Of a stretch of 64,000 nucleotides of DNA, positions 33,201-40,785 are shown piece after piece (the stretch's first letter is position 1; every line of letters starts with the position of its first letter). The notes under the pieces were generated by a model. The model was not told where the DNA came from and searched no databases. It saw only the letters and a list, made by a program, of their open reading frames with translations. Both the position numbers and the translations under genes were made by a program. Source of the DNA: Actinomycetes bacterium (GTDB lineage Bacteria > Bacillota > Sulfobacillia > Sulfobacillales > JAIMBI01); the NCBI GenBank assembly GCA_023565505.1, contig JAIMBI010000020.1, positions 1 through 64,000 on the forward strand. The letters run 5' to 3'.

Positions 33201-34446
33201 CCCGGTGCTGGGGCCCGCCAACAACACGAACGGGACCCTCCTGCCGGGCGGCACGTGGAACGGCACCACGATGGCCTACGGCCAGTTGCCCGCCAGCGAC
33301 GGGAACACGGTCTCGGTGCGCTTCACCGCGTACGACGCGTACGGGAACGCCGTGCCCGGCTGGAGCACGGGCACGGTGACCTGCGCGGCCAGCGGCGGCG
33401 GGTCCTGCCCCGCGCTGGTGCAGCCCGCCCAGCCGACGAACGCCCAGGGCCAGAGCGGCTGGGTGAACGAGGGGCCCTTCGCGGCCGGGTCGTACCAACT
33501 GACGTTCACCCCGTCGGGCGGGGACACCGCCAGCGGGGCCTACGCGACTGCGATCACCTTCCAGGTTGTCCCGCCCATCACCCTGGCCGCCGCCGTCAAC
33601 GGCAACGGGGTGTACGTGTGGGAGGGCGGCACGCAGTGGCGGTTGCTCGCACCGATCCCGACGAGCAGCATGACCGACGTCGGCACCATCGCCTACGGTC
33701 CGTCGGGTCAACTGGTCATCGCCGGGTCCAACTCCACCTCGACCCCGGTCGGCGCCTACGAGTGGACGGGGTCCGCGTGGCAAAGCCTCGGCGGCGCCGG
33801 CGCGGTGTCCGGGGTCGCCTTCGAGCCCAACGGCACCCTCGTCGGCTGGTCGAGCACGTACGTCGGCGTCTGGCAAGGGGGCACGTCGTGGCAGTCGCTC
33901 GGTTTCCCGTCGAGCGACGGCAGTATCACCGACGTGAGCGTCGGGCCCAACGGCGAGATCGCCGCCGGTGATCTCGGGCCGTGGATCGAGGTGTACGACC
34001 CCGGATACGGCTGGTTCGGATTCCTGGACGGAAGCCACGGCAACTACGGCGGCACGGCCGTCTGGTCCCCGCAGGGCTTGGTCATGGGGTTCATCTACGG
34101 CGGGGGCGTGGAACTCGTGCCCAACCCCGTCAGCCCGTCGTCGTCCCCGCAGTCCATCGGCGCGTCATGGCCGTTCGGGGCGGCTTGGGTGATGGGGGCC
34201 GCCAACGTGGAGCCGATGGCCTTCGTCTCACTCTACGGATCGTACGTGTGGAGCGGATCGGGCACCCAGTGGTCCACGCTCCCGTTCGGGCTGTCCTACA
34301 ACTCCGGATTCGCTTCCGGTCCCCAGCAGCAAGAGGCCGTGGTCTCGTCTGCCGGTTCCGTGGAGCTCAACCTCAACGGCTCCTGGACCAACATCGGCGA
34401 GCCCGGGGGTGTGGCCGCGTTGGCCATCAGCCCCGTGCTGCCCTGA
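30211..34446 (+). CDS. giant TadE/G-like pseudopilin adhesin with Ig-like repeats
   Basis: The 1411-residue protein starts with a basic stretch and a TadE/G-type hydrophobic helix (about 17-45, DRRGVSQYVALAIAAPVLLM). A non-repetitive region (50-190) follows. From about residue 195 to 1120 come many Ig-like domains of the bacterial adhesin type with motifs such as VTVTAAGQTVTATTDSQGAY and NAQGQVTISVTATQAG. The last 290 residues repeat GVYVWEGGTQWRLL-like units that suggest a beta-propeller or tail-fibre-like head. It is probably a tip adhesin displayed by the Tad pilus or cell surface. ATG 30217 is an alternative start. Confidence 0.7.
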   Translation: MHMAPAWWRRAAAWARDRRGVSQYVALAIAAPVLLMAYVGGSALVETVSTQAALHNAAEMVDRSLVADGCLTQDALAAVTQTLQANHVNPNQVYLNTTGGSGGPALYGARGLTATMGYDLNLTLPGTPWTIAHDYVQAQVTNDQSQYVPQAVPNPSACVDAATLASTFAGTQGGQGSGGAASSAAPPATLPTALTEQVSPNPAVVGQTVTVSGQVTTGSGPAGAGQAVTVTAAGQTVTATTDSQGAYTATLSVKAPGQVTITATAGLASQSATLTVEPPGPATITWAAPRAVTVGQAFSLQGTVLTADGQPVADGTAVTITSNDPTDLPTQTVTTVGGQFTVSVPAGITALTPNPVTVTATAGSVSQTASVTVQPGAPQTVTLTLSPAQDAAGSAWTVSGTVRGPDDTPVAAGTAVQLGSTNDKQDGFPTLSTNAQGQFSGTVTLTLAGSVTVTAQAGAATSAPVTVTVTPGAPAQLVQAMATPNPVNQGATTVLSGTVLDTWGNPVAAGTTLTLTSTAWPQPVAATVGAQGQVSVPVTFAQAGKQVVTVAAGGVPLQNGTFTVNVSQQGAYSLTATQTATTLTAGQSTAVTFTLTDSQGQPVPNEVLTFTAQPGAGTILSATQGTTNAQGQVTISVTATQAGLLTVTAALSADNGTTTAAAVWQVSPAAPVSVDPPAITPSVAQSVQDGGTVDPVITGVAVDPYGNPIPGATVTVTGGWDPGVPFTGTANAQGYFSIPLTPVAVGGPYDPTITVSDAAGSQTATYTDTSLTVVAHLYQLVLVPAVGAASTPAGTPFGVTATLTEVGVPVANAQITFTVSGTDAGSPWAAGAASPSPNGPSSVTVTTDGQGQATATVAFEPDTGTVVVTATYAVDNTSGTLDVAVTPNAPALVAWDEDNGSGGAGRDQAGQPVTFVVQALDAYGFPVADDETVSWAFDGRSGTTTTGPLSGWSGIGYSQWTATPTTAGAFAPQVTIDGQTFTGPAVTVSPGPVQFLYPVLGPANNTNGTLLPGGTWNGTTMAYGQLPASDGNTVSVRFTAYDAYGNAVPGWSTGTVTCAASGGGSCPALVQPAQPTNAQGQSGWVNEGPFAAGSYQLTFTPSGGDTASGAYATAITFQVVPPITLAAAVNGNGVYVWEGGTQWRLLAPIPTSSMTDVGTIAYGPSGQLVIAGSNSTSTPVGAYEWTGSAWQSLGGAGAVSGVAFEPNGTLVGWSSTYVGVWQGGTSWQSLGFPSSDGSITDVSVGPNGEIAAGDLGPWIEVYDPGYGWFGFLDGSHGNYGGTAVWSPQGLVMGFIYGGGVELVPNPVSPSSSPQSIGASWPFGAAWVMGAANVEPMAFVSLYGSYVWSGSGTQWSTLPFGLSYNSGFASGPQQQEAVVSSAGSVELNLNGSWTNIGEPGGVAALAISPVLP

Positions 34447-34488
34447 TCGCTGATCCGAAACCCCAACCAATCCACGGAGGTGAGCATC

Positions 34489-35043
34489 TTGCCGATCCCT
34501 CGCCGGGCGCGGCGCTGGGCCGGTCTGGCCACCGCCGCCGCCCTCGCGGCCTCCGCCCTGGCCGGTTGCGGGACCGCGGCCGCAGCCCCAGGGCTCCCCC
34601 TGTCGCCCGACCCCGCCGTGATGCCGGTCTACGCGCCCAACGGGCGCGAGATGGTGCTGGACGCGGCCGTCTATCCGGTTGTGGTCGCCTCATTGCAAGC
34701 CCCCGCCGCGTTACGGCAGGTGACCGCGGGGTATGACCGGATCCCTGCGCCGAAGCGCCCGCTGATGCTGGTGCTGGTGGGAGCCGGGAGTCCCCGGCCG
34801 GCGGCCGCCATCCGGCAGGCCCAGCAGGTGCTGAGCCGGAATCACATCAGCCTGCCCTGGGCCCTGCAGATCGGCCCGGCGACACTCTACACGCCGACCA
34901 CGCCGGCCCTGGTCACGGCGACGCCGAGCGGGGCCACGCACCGGACGACGGGCCTCGCCGCCGTGCTCGGGGCGCTGCCCCGGGCCGTTGCGCTGCCGGC
35001 GCCGACCTCTAAGGCGGCGCGCCCAGGGGGGACGGCCCGATGA
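34489..35043 (+). CDS. lipoprotein of the pilus operon
   Basis: TTG 34489 has GGAGG nine bases upstream (GTG 34480 overlaps that SD). A signal peptide ends in the lipobox LAGC, giving a lipidated Cys at about residue 27. The mature part has a Val/Leu-rich core (PLMLVLVGAGSPRP, QQVLSRNHISLPWALQ). It overlaps cpaB by 4 bp. Function unknown, but it is probably an envelope part of the pilus. Confidence 0.65.
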   Translation: MPIPRRARRWAGLATAAALAASALAGCGTAAAAPGLPLSPDPAVMPVYAPNGREMVLDAAVYPVVVASLQAPAALRQVTAGYDRIPAPKRPLMLVLVGAGSPRPAAAIRQAQQVLSRNHISLPWALQIGPATLYTPTTPALVTATPSGATHRTTGLAAVLGALPRAVALPAPTSKAARPGGTAR

Positions 35044-35942
35044 GCCGCAAGGCCCGCCAACGCGGGATCCTGGTGTCGGTGCTTGTGGGCCTCGGCGCGT
35101 TGATCCTGTCCTGGCTGGGGCCGCTCGCCGCGGCGCACAAGGTCTCCCGCGTCGTGGTGGCGACGCACGCGCTGGCGGCCGGAACCGTGCTCACGGCGGC
35201 CGACGTGACCACGGCCGCATGGGCGGGGCCGGTCCCGCGCGGGTATCTCACCGCGCCGACCGCCGCCGTGCGCCGCGTCCTGGCGCACGATGTGGTGGCC
35301 GGCCAGCCCGTCCTGGCGGCGGACCTCCAGGCGGGTGCCGCGCAGCAGGGGCTGGCCCCGGGCCAGGTGGGCGTCATGGTCCCGGTGACCCTGGCGGCGT
35401 CGGGCGGCGTCCGGCCAGGCGACACGGTGGATGTCATCTGGGCCGGGAGCACGGCGGCGAACGGCAACGGGGCCGGCAGCGGGCTGACGCCGGGCTCGAC
35501 GCTGCTGCGGGGCGCGCGGGTCATCGCCGTCGTCACGTCCAATGACACGCCGGTGCAAACCAGCAACACGGCGGGCCAGACCGTCGGCGGGTACGGAAGC
35601 ACAGTGCCCGCGGCGGTGGAGCTGGCGGTGCCGCAGGCGGACGCGAGCGCGCTGGCCGCCGCGGCGGCGACGGGCACCCTGTGGCTGGTGCTCGACCCCT
35701 GGGCGACGGGCGGTTCCGTGCCCGCACCGACGCCGACGCCGCCGACCCCGACGGTGCTTCCCAAGCCGGGGTCGGGCCCGCCGGCGGCGCCGACCGCCGC
35801 GCCGCCGGCTCACCCCGGAACGGCCAGCACTCCGGCGGGAGGTTCGCCGCCCGCGTCACCGACGCCGGGGCCAGCCACGGGCACCTCGCCCGCCGGATCC
35901 GGGGCTCCCGCCTCGGCGCCCGCTCCGGCCCATCAGGGCTGA
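35040..35942 (+). CDS. cpaB: CpaB/RcpC-like pilus assembly protein (SAF domain)
   Basis: The 300-residue protein has one N-terminal membrane helix (about 10-30) and a SAF domain (about 36-105: VVATHALAAGTVLTAADVTT, then HDVVAGQPVLAADL) followed by the CpaB C-domain (MVPVTLAASGGVRPGDTVDV). A Pro/Ala-rich tail of about 75 residues is added. CpaB/RcpC belongs to Tad systems, where it may modify pili or connect to the wall or outer parts. Its presence confirms a Tad locus. Confidence 0.8.
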   Translation: MSRKARQRGILVSVLVGLGALILSWLGPLAAAHKVSRVVVATHALAAGTVLTAADVTTAAWAGPVPRGYLTAPTAAVRRVLAHDVVAGQPVLAADLQAGAAQQGLAPGQVGVMVPVTLAASGGVRPGDTVDVIWAGSTAANGNGAGSGLTPGSTLLRGARVIAVVTSNDTPVQTSNTAGQTVGGYGSTVPAAVELAVPQADASALAAAAATGTLWLVLDPWATGGSVPAPTPTPPTPTVLPKPGSGPPAAPTAAPPAHPGTASTPAGGSPPASPTPGPATGTSPAGSGAPASAPAPAHQG

Positions 35943-35999
35943 GCGGGCGGCGGCTGGGATGCCGCTCGATCTGTCGCGGATCGCTGGCGGTCCAGGCAT

Positions 36000-36029
36000 T
36001 TGCATCGACGGCGCCCAACGGACTACACT
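36000..36029 (+). promoter_or_regulatory. antisense promoter A, TTGCAT-N18-TACACT
   Basis: TTGCAT (36000-36005) and TACACT (36024-36029) are 18 bp apart. The same two boxes with the same spacing recur at 36280-36309 in an otherwise diverged context, so they are probably functional. The transcript would begin near 36036 and run antisense to the minus-strand peptide gene. Confidence 0.6.
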
Positions 36030-36035
36030 AACAGC

Positions 36036-36266
36036 GTAGGCTCCCTCCGTGCTGCAACACGGAGGGAGCGGTGAGGGCCTAGCGCCGTTTCCGGCCGCTA
36101 GTGCGCCACCACACGACGAGTGCCGCCAGGCCGGACAGCGAGACGGACACCGTCAGGTGCAGGTGCATCGCCCCCACCTCCCTTCTAGGAGGTCGCCAAA
36201 GGGCGTGCCCTCACCCTTATTTTAGGAGAGCCTCCGCGTGGCACCGAACGGCGCGGAGGCTCGATT
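36036..36266 (+). ncRNA. candidate antisense antitoxin RNA A
   Basis: An RNA from the promoter at 36000-36029 would start with a 12-bp hairpin (arms 36040-36051 and 36058-36069), cross the whole reverse complement of peptide gene A and its SD, and end at the hairpin with arms 36228-36238 and 36252-36262. The terminal T tract is short. Its roughly 230 nt and 3'-overlap with a toxin mRNA recall the RatA and SR4 antitoxins of Bacillus. Confidence 0.5.
36079..36168 (-). CDS. 29-residue membrane peptide A, type I toxin-like
   Basis: On the minus strand an ATG at 36168 has GGAGGT seven bases upstream and encodes MHLHLTVSVSLSGLAALVVW followed by WR and a basic tail. A short hydrophobic helix with Lys/Arg at the C-terminus is the form of type I toxins (TxpA, BsrG, Fst, holin-like). 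The SD is complementary to ACCTCC upstream in the same leader (stem 36176-36181 with 36188-36193), so translation is probably blocked by folding. A -10-like TAAAAT (36224-36219) precedes the leader. Confidence 0.6.
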   Translation of the reverse strand: MHLHLTVSVSLSGLAALVVWWRTSGRKRR

Positions 36267-36279
36267 TGCCCACGGCGGT

Positions 36280-36309
36280 TTGCATCAGCACCGGCCGTCG
36301 CGCTACACT
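36280..36309 (+). promoter_or_regulatory. antisense promoter B, TTGCAT-N18-TACACT
   Basis: Second copy of the promoter pair described for unit A, with identical hexamers and spacing but a different spacer sequence. It drives a plus-strand transcript across peptide gene B. Confidence 0.6.
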
Positions 36310-36315
36310 AGACAC

Positions 36316-36548
36316 GAAAGCTCCCCCGCGTCGTCAGCACGGGGGAGCCGGATGAGGGCCTAGCGCCGTCGCCGGCGGCTAGTCCGCAACCACACCAGCA
36401 GTGCCGGTAAGGTCAGAGAGAGCGACACTGACAGGTGCAGGTGCATCGCCCCCACCTCCCTTCTAGGAGGTCGCCAAAGGGCGTGCCCTCGTCCCAAATT
36501 TTAGGCCGAGCCACCGTGGGCCACCAGCATCACGGTGGCTCGCGTTTT
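36316..36548 (+). ncRNA. candidate antisense antitoxin RNA B
   Basis: This starts at promoter B, opens with a 9-bp hairpin (arms 36320-36328 and 36340-36348), covers peptide gene B in antisense and ends at a strong 12-bp hairpin (arms 36507-36518 and 36531-36542) followed by CGTTTTG, a plausible terminator. Layout is the same as unit A. Confidence 0.5.
36360..36446 (-). CDS. 28-residue membrane peptide B, type I toxin-like
   Basis: The minus-strand ATG at 36446 has the same SD, leader and first five residues as peptide A (MHLHL), then SVSLSLTLPALLVWLRTS and a poly-Arg end. Hydrophobic and charge patterns are kept while codons differ, which indicates selection on the peptide. The SD-sequestering stem and TAAAAT box (36503-36498) are also kept. 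The two units form a tandem duplication. Confidence 0.6.
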   Translation of the reverse strand: MHLHLSVSLSLTLPALLVWLRTSRRRRR

Positions 36549-36640
36549 GCGCCGCCTCGGCTGTACGCAATTAGGGAAAAAGAGGAAATCGCATCGACCC
36601 GCAGCGAAATGGAAGCCACACGAGAAGGAGGAGACGCCTG

Positions 36641-37567
36641 ATGCGTTGGCGCTTGAGCGTGGCCGGCGCGGCGCTGCTTGCTACCCTGGCGGGCGCCCCC
36701 GCCGTCGCCGCCACCAGCCCGGCGGTGAACGAGCCGCCGATGACGTCATGGGTCTGGGCGGGGCCACCGCAGTTTCCCGAGCCGGAGGTTGTCTTTAATT
36801 TCAGCGGCAGTTTTGTGCCGTTTCCGTTTCCTGCTGGAAACCAAAACGGTGCTCCATCACAGGGCTACGCGACCATCGACCAGGGCTGGGGTGGCTTCGA
36901 CAACCCCGCCCCGCTGCTCTGGTACGCCCAGCACGTCAATGCGACTTGGCTCGGGCAGAGCATGTTCCCCGCCGGCGTGAAGTACAGCCCGCAGCTCATC
37001 GCGGCAATGAACGCGGAGCACTTCGCGCCGTCCATGGTGGGCGGCGTGAACCCGCCGGGTATCACGACCAGCTCGACGGCGCCCAGCCCGGCTCCCGCTC
37101 CGGCTCCGAGCCCATCGCCGGCGCCCAGCGCCCCGTCATCGAGTGGCAGCACGGGCTCCGGTGGGGGCAGCAGCACCAGCGCGACGGCCTCGAACCCGGC
37201 GCCGTCGCATACGAGCGCGGGGTCCAGCAGCGCGGGCGGCACCGCGGCCCCCCGCCCGGCTTCCGGCAGCGCTCCCACTGGTTCGGGGTCCTCAGCGCCG
37301 GCTCCCGCATCCGGATCGAACACCGCCCCGGCGTCCGGCTCGTCGGCGACGCCCGGGAAACCCGCGTGGCCTGCGGCCGCGACCCAGGGCCCGTCGCTCG
37401 GGCAGTATCGCCGGACCATCCAGGCGGACGCGGCCCGGTTGCATCACCAGGCGGCGCCGACGCGGCCAAGCGTCCCCTGGTGGCCGTGGGTGGCGGCAGG
37501 GGCCGCCATCGTTGCCGGTGGGGGCGGTGGCCTCGTCTGGTGGCGCCGGAGACAGCCCGTCGCCTGA
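36641..37567 (+). CDS. secreted Pro/Ser/Gly-rich protein with C-terminal membrane anchor
   Basis: The 308-residue product has a signal peptide (to about residue 24, AGAPAVAA), a folded part rich in Trp/Phe/Pro (30-145), a long low-complexity stretch (about 150-250, repeats of PAPAPAPSPSPAP and SGS type) and a C-terminal helix (about 283-300) ending in RRRQPVA. No LPXTG motif is visible. AGGAGG lies before the ATG. Probably a wall-spanning surface protein. Confidence 0.65.
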   Translation: MRWRLSVAGAALLATLAGAPAVAATSPAVNEPPMTSWVWAGPPQFPEPEVVFNFSGSFVPFPFPAGNQNGAPSQGYATIDQGWGGFDNPAPLLWYAQHVNATWLGQSMFPAGVKYSPQLIAAMNAEHFAPSMVGGVNPPGITTSSTAPSPAPAPAPSPSPAPSAPSSSGSTGSGGGSSTSATASNPAPSHTSAGSSSAGGTAAPRPASGSAPTGSGSSAPAPASGSNTAPASGSSATPGKPAWPAAATQGPSLGQYRRTIQADAARLHHQAAPTRPSVPWWPWVAAGAAIVAGGGGGLVWWRRRQPVA

Positions 37568-37588
37568 TCCGGCGACCGCCCGCCACGG

Positions 37589-37619
37589 ACCGCCCCGGGC
37601 AGCGTCCCGGGGCGGTTTG
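37589..37619 (+). terminator. intrinsic terminator after the surface-protein gene
   Basis: ACCGCCCCGGG (37589-37599) pairs with CCCGGGGCGGT (37606-37616) around a 6-base loop, followed by TTGTTGT. The strong stem and T-rich tail suit a partial terminator between 36641-37567 and the next gene. Confidence 0.65.
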
Positions 37620-37660
37620 TTGTGGCGGCGAGAGGGACAGAAACCAGGGAGGGAACCTCG

Positions 37661-40156
37661 ATGCGGAGCATGTGGCGCCGCGCGGGGGCGCTGGCGCTCG
37701 TCGGCCTGCTGCTCGCGGGCGCCTGGCCCGGCGCCGCGCGGGCGGCCGACCTGCCGCTTTACGACGTGACGCTCGCCCGCCAGCGGCTTGTGCAGGCCGC
37801 CTCCGACAACGCGGCGACCGTGCTGTACAGCGACATCCCCGTGTACCTGGAGCTGCCGGCCGGCACGCAGAGCTTTTCGACGCCCAACGTGATCGGGAGC
37901 ACGATCTACCAGTACACCTGGGACACGGCGGGCAACGGGTGGCTCTGGGCCGTGGCGATGCCGGCGCTCACGGCGCAGCAGGTCACCGACCTGGCCGGGG
38001 GGACGCCCTACGTCACGATGCCAGCACAGCCGGTGGCGCCGCCGATCCAGTTCGCGGCGGGCTTCTCCGGCTCCCGGAACGAGGCGGCGGGCCAGGACTC
38101 GCTCTCGACCGGGCCGTACCTCAACGGCCAGCCGGACGGCGCGCAATACCAAGCCATCGCGGTGGGGCAGAACCTCTACATCTGGCCGGCGAGCGCCTAT
38201 CCGACGGGGGGCGCCCCAAGCGGAATCCCTGTCTATATCCAAGGCAACCCCGGCAACACCAACTACCAGGTGGACGATTCGCCGCTCATCACGCCGCCGG
38301 TGACGGTCCAGGGCATCGACAGTACGGGGCAGCCGACGACGTGGCAATCGCCGGTGGCGGTGGTGGGGAGCTGGGATGGCGGGTTGGTGGCATTTCCTGT
38401 AAACGTACCTAGCGGTGACACCGCAGTCCCGCTCTACTACCAGACAAGCAAAGACTACTCGAACTCCGTCGCCGCCATCACCTCCGACCCGACGTGGGTC
38501 GGCGCGGTGCCGGGGGTGGGCCAGCACTGCGTGGCCTTCGGCATCGCCGGGGCGCACCCGCGCGTGGTCCTGTTCGACGTGACCACGGGGCAGTGGGCGG
38601 ATCTGGGCGTCGGGGAGATCGCCGCGCAGGTGGCCGACACGACGCTCTACGACCCGACCTCCGGGACGCTCTTCGTGCAGGACATCTACGGCGGGCTGTA
38701 CGCCTTCGACGTCGCCACCCAGGCCCTGACGGCGGTGTACGCACCGAGCTCCTGGACCAGCACGCACGAAGTGCTGGGCCAAGACATGGCCTGGTTGCCG
38801 AACAGCGGCGCCACGCCGAGCGGCTACCTCATCGCCATCGGGGGCGGCGGCAACGTCGTCGGCGAGTTCAAGCCGGATCTGACGCCGACCCAGATCCTGA
38901 CCGGCTACGGGCCGGACGTCGCGTCGCCGGCGGTCCTGCTCGACGCGGGCGGGCACGTGCGGCTGGTCTTCGCCAACGGCCAGGGGGCGATCTTCCTCTC
39001 GGGCCAGGACGGGGCCTTCGCGCTCGCCGCGCCGCCGGGCACGGCCTACACCGGCTACCTGCCGGACGCGGGGCCGCTCCACGCGCTCCTGGGCTGGACC
39101 AACCGGGATCCGCACGGGCGGCCGGCCCTCGTGCTGTATGTGACGACGCCGTACGCCATTCAGGCCCAGCTGTCCCAGACGGAGGTGGCGAGCGGCCAGC
39201 CCGTGACCCTCACGGCTTGGCCGGAGCCGGCGGGGGTGACCTATCCCGACGCCACCAATCCGGCGCTCCTGAACCCGTACAGGCCGCCGGAAGGCGGGAC
39301 CGCGCCGGTGGACTTCCAGGTCCGCACCGCCGCCGGGCAACCGCTGACCCCGTGGTGGCCGCTGACGCACATCAAGGAAGGGGAGTGGCAGGCGAGCTGG
39401 ACGCCGCCCGCCAACACGGGCCCCCAGCCCGTCACGTACACCGTCGTCGTGGTGGCCGTAGACAACCAGGACCAGGAGGCGCCCCCGGTCACGCTCACGC
39501 TGACGGTGGATCCCGTGGCGCCCAGCGGCCCCCAGCCCAACAGCGGCGGCGGAACGCTGAGTCTCACCTGCGGCTACGGGCACGGGGGGCTGCCCATCGT
39601 GGTGCCGCACACATGCACCATCCCAGCGGCCGACCAGAGCGAGCCGGCCACGTGGTTCGCGTACCACCCGACCGTCGGCGCCAAGTTCGGCGACACGATC
39701 CAGGCGACCCTGACCATCCCGACGCCGCAGCTCCCGGCGTTGCCGGGGGTGCAGCTCACGGGGGTGCAGCTCACCGCGTCCATCACGCACACGGTGGGGA
39801 CACCGAACCTGCCGGGCTATCCGGGGTACAACCCCACGGATCCGGCACTCTACCATTACAGCACCGTGACGACCCTCCTGACGCCGAGCGGCGGATCCCT
39901 CGAACTCTCGGCGACCGGCGCCTTCGTGGAGTCCTGGGCCGGCTATCCGCCGCCCAACCCGCTCGGCACGACGGTGTGGCAGGGGACCCTGACAGCGGAC
40001 TGGACGGCGGTGGTGACGTACACCTACCTCGTGCCCTGCGGCAAAGGCTGCTGGGCCCCGGCCACCGGCCAGTTCACCGAGTCGGGCGCGGCGCCGGCGC
40101 CCCTCACGGTGAACGGGACCGATTACTACATCATCGCGACGCCGACGGGGTACTGA
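37661..40156 (+). CDS. large secreted beta-rich surface protein
   Basis: The 831-residue protein has a clear signal peptide (MRSMWRRAGALALVGLLLAG, cleavage after ARA). The mature part is beta-rich with Trp/Gly/Tyr motifs, a propeller-like central section (about 250-480, with VADTTLYDPTSGTLFVQDIY) and two later Ig-like or sandwich sections (about 495-620 and 640-800). Cys pairs occur near the end (VPCGKGCW). It is likely an adhesin or sheath component produced with the pilus. GGGAGGG lies upstream. No exact family recognised. Confidence 0.65.
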   Translation: MRSMWRRAGALALVGLLLAGAWPGAARAADLPLYDVTLARQRLVQAASDNAATVLYSDIPVYLELPAGTQSFSTPNVIGSTIYQYTWDTAGNGWLWAVAMPALTAQQVTDLAGGTPYVTMPAQPVAPPIQFAAGFSGSRNEAAGQDSLSTGPYLNGQPDGAQYQAIAVGQNLYIWPASAYPTGGAPSGIPVYIQGNPGNTNYQVDDSPLITPPVTVQGIDSTGQPTTWQSPVAVVGSWDGGLVAFPVNVPSGDTAVPLYYQTSKDYSNSVAAITSDPTWVGAVPGVGQHCVAFGIAGAHPRVVLFDVTTGQWADLGVGEIAAQVADTTLYDPTSGTLFVQDIYGGLYAFDVATQALTAVYAPSSWTSTHEVLGQDMAWLPNSGATPSGYLIAIGGGGNVVGEFKPDLTPTQILTGYGPDVASPAVLLDAGGHVRLVFANGQGAIFLSGQDGAFALAAPPGTAYTGYLPDAGPLHALLGWTNRDPHGRPALVLYVTTPYAIQAQLSQTEVASGQPVTLTAWPEPAGVTYPDATNPALLNPYRPPEGGTAPVDFQVRTAAGQPLTPWWPLTHIKEGEWQASWTPPANTGPQPVTYTVVVVAVDNQDQEAPPVTLTLTVDPVAPSGPQPNSGGGTLSLTCGYGHGGLPIVVPHTCTIPAADQSEPATWFAYHPTVGAKFGDTIQATLTIPTPQLPALPGVQLTGVQLTASITHTVGTPNLPGYPGYNPTDPALYHYSTVTTLLTPSGGSLELSATGAFVESWAGYPPPNPLGTTVWQGTLTADWTAVVTYTYLVPCGKGCWAPATGQFTESGAAPAPLTVNGTDYYIIATPTGY

Positions 40157-40188
40157 CCCCGCCGGCGCGGCACGGGGAGGAATCGCGT

Positions 40189-40737
40189 ATGTGCCCACGA
40201 CCGTCCGGGCCGGGCCGCCGCAGGGCCGGCCGGATCCGCGACCGCGCGGGGGGCGCCGAGATCTATCTGCTCACGGCGTTTCTGGTGGGGATCAGCGTCG
40301 CGTTGGCGATGGCCTACACGGTGGTGCAGTCCGTCAACAGCGCCCGGGCGGCCATGACGCGCTACATGCAGATCGCCTTGCAACAGACCGCCGACCAGCT
40401 CGGCGCCGTCGATGCCGTGGACGGCGCCCAGGGCGTCACCAACGACGCGGCGGCCACGCTGTTCACCCAAGACCTGACGGCGGAGCTGCAGGGCACGGCG
40501 TGGAGATCGCTGCCGGTCACGGTGAACCAGGTGAGCGTCTATCAAGCCAGCCAAGCAGGGCAGCCCGCCCCGCCGGGCGTCTTGGGCGGGGTCATCCCGG
40601 GGCCCGGCCTCTACGCGGCGGTCTCGTTCCCGTGGCAGACGGGAATCCCGGGCCTGCCGCCGTTCACCATCACCGTACCGGAGTGGATGGCGGCCAACGT
40701 GTTCGTGCAGCCCGTGCAGCAGTGGAACGGGACATAA
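40189..40737 (+). CDS. TadE-like minor pseudopilin
   Basis: The 182-residue product has a basic leader, then an N-terminal helix (about 24-48, AEIYLLTAFLVGISVALAMA) and a soluble C-terminal domain, the TadE/TadF/TadG plan. Minor pseudopilins prime pilus assembly. GGGGAGG precedes the ATG. It is the last gene of the pilus block. Confidence 0.65.
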   Translation: MCPRPSGPGRRRAGRIRDRAGGAEIYLLTAFLVGISVALAMAYTVVQSVNSARAAMTRYMQIALQQTADQLGAVDAVDGAQGVTNDAAATLFTQDLTAELQGTAWRSLPVTVNQVSVYQASQAGQPAPPGVLGGVIPGPGLYAAVSFPWQTGIPGLPPFTITVPEWMAANVFVQPVQQWNGT

Positions 40738-40785
40738 TCGCGTCCCTCAGCGGCGCCCGCGGTGCGGCCTCGAGAGGAGGGGGGT

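Noticed and set aside
30145-34038. 1297-codon minus-strand frame opposite the giant adhesin
   Set aside because: Gly/Arg/His-rich mirror of the Ig-like repeat DNA. The plus strand encodes a TadE/G-like helix and regular Ig-like motifs.
37661-40156. Secreted protein as a PQQ-type dehydrogenase
   Set aside because: A propeller-like section is visible but no cofactor-binding or catalytic motif was found.
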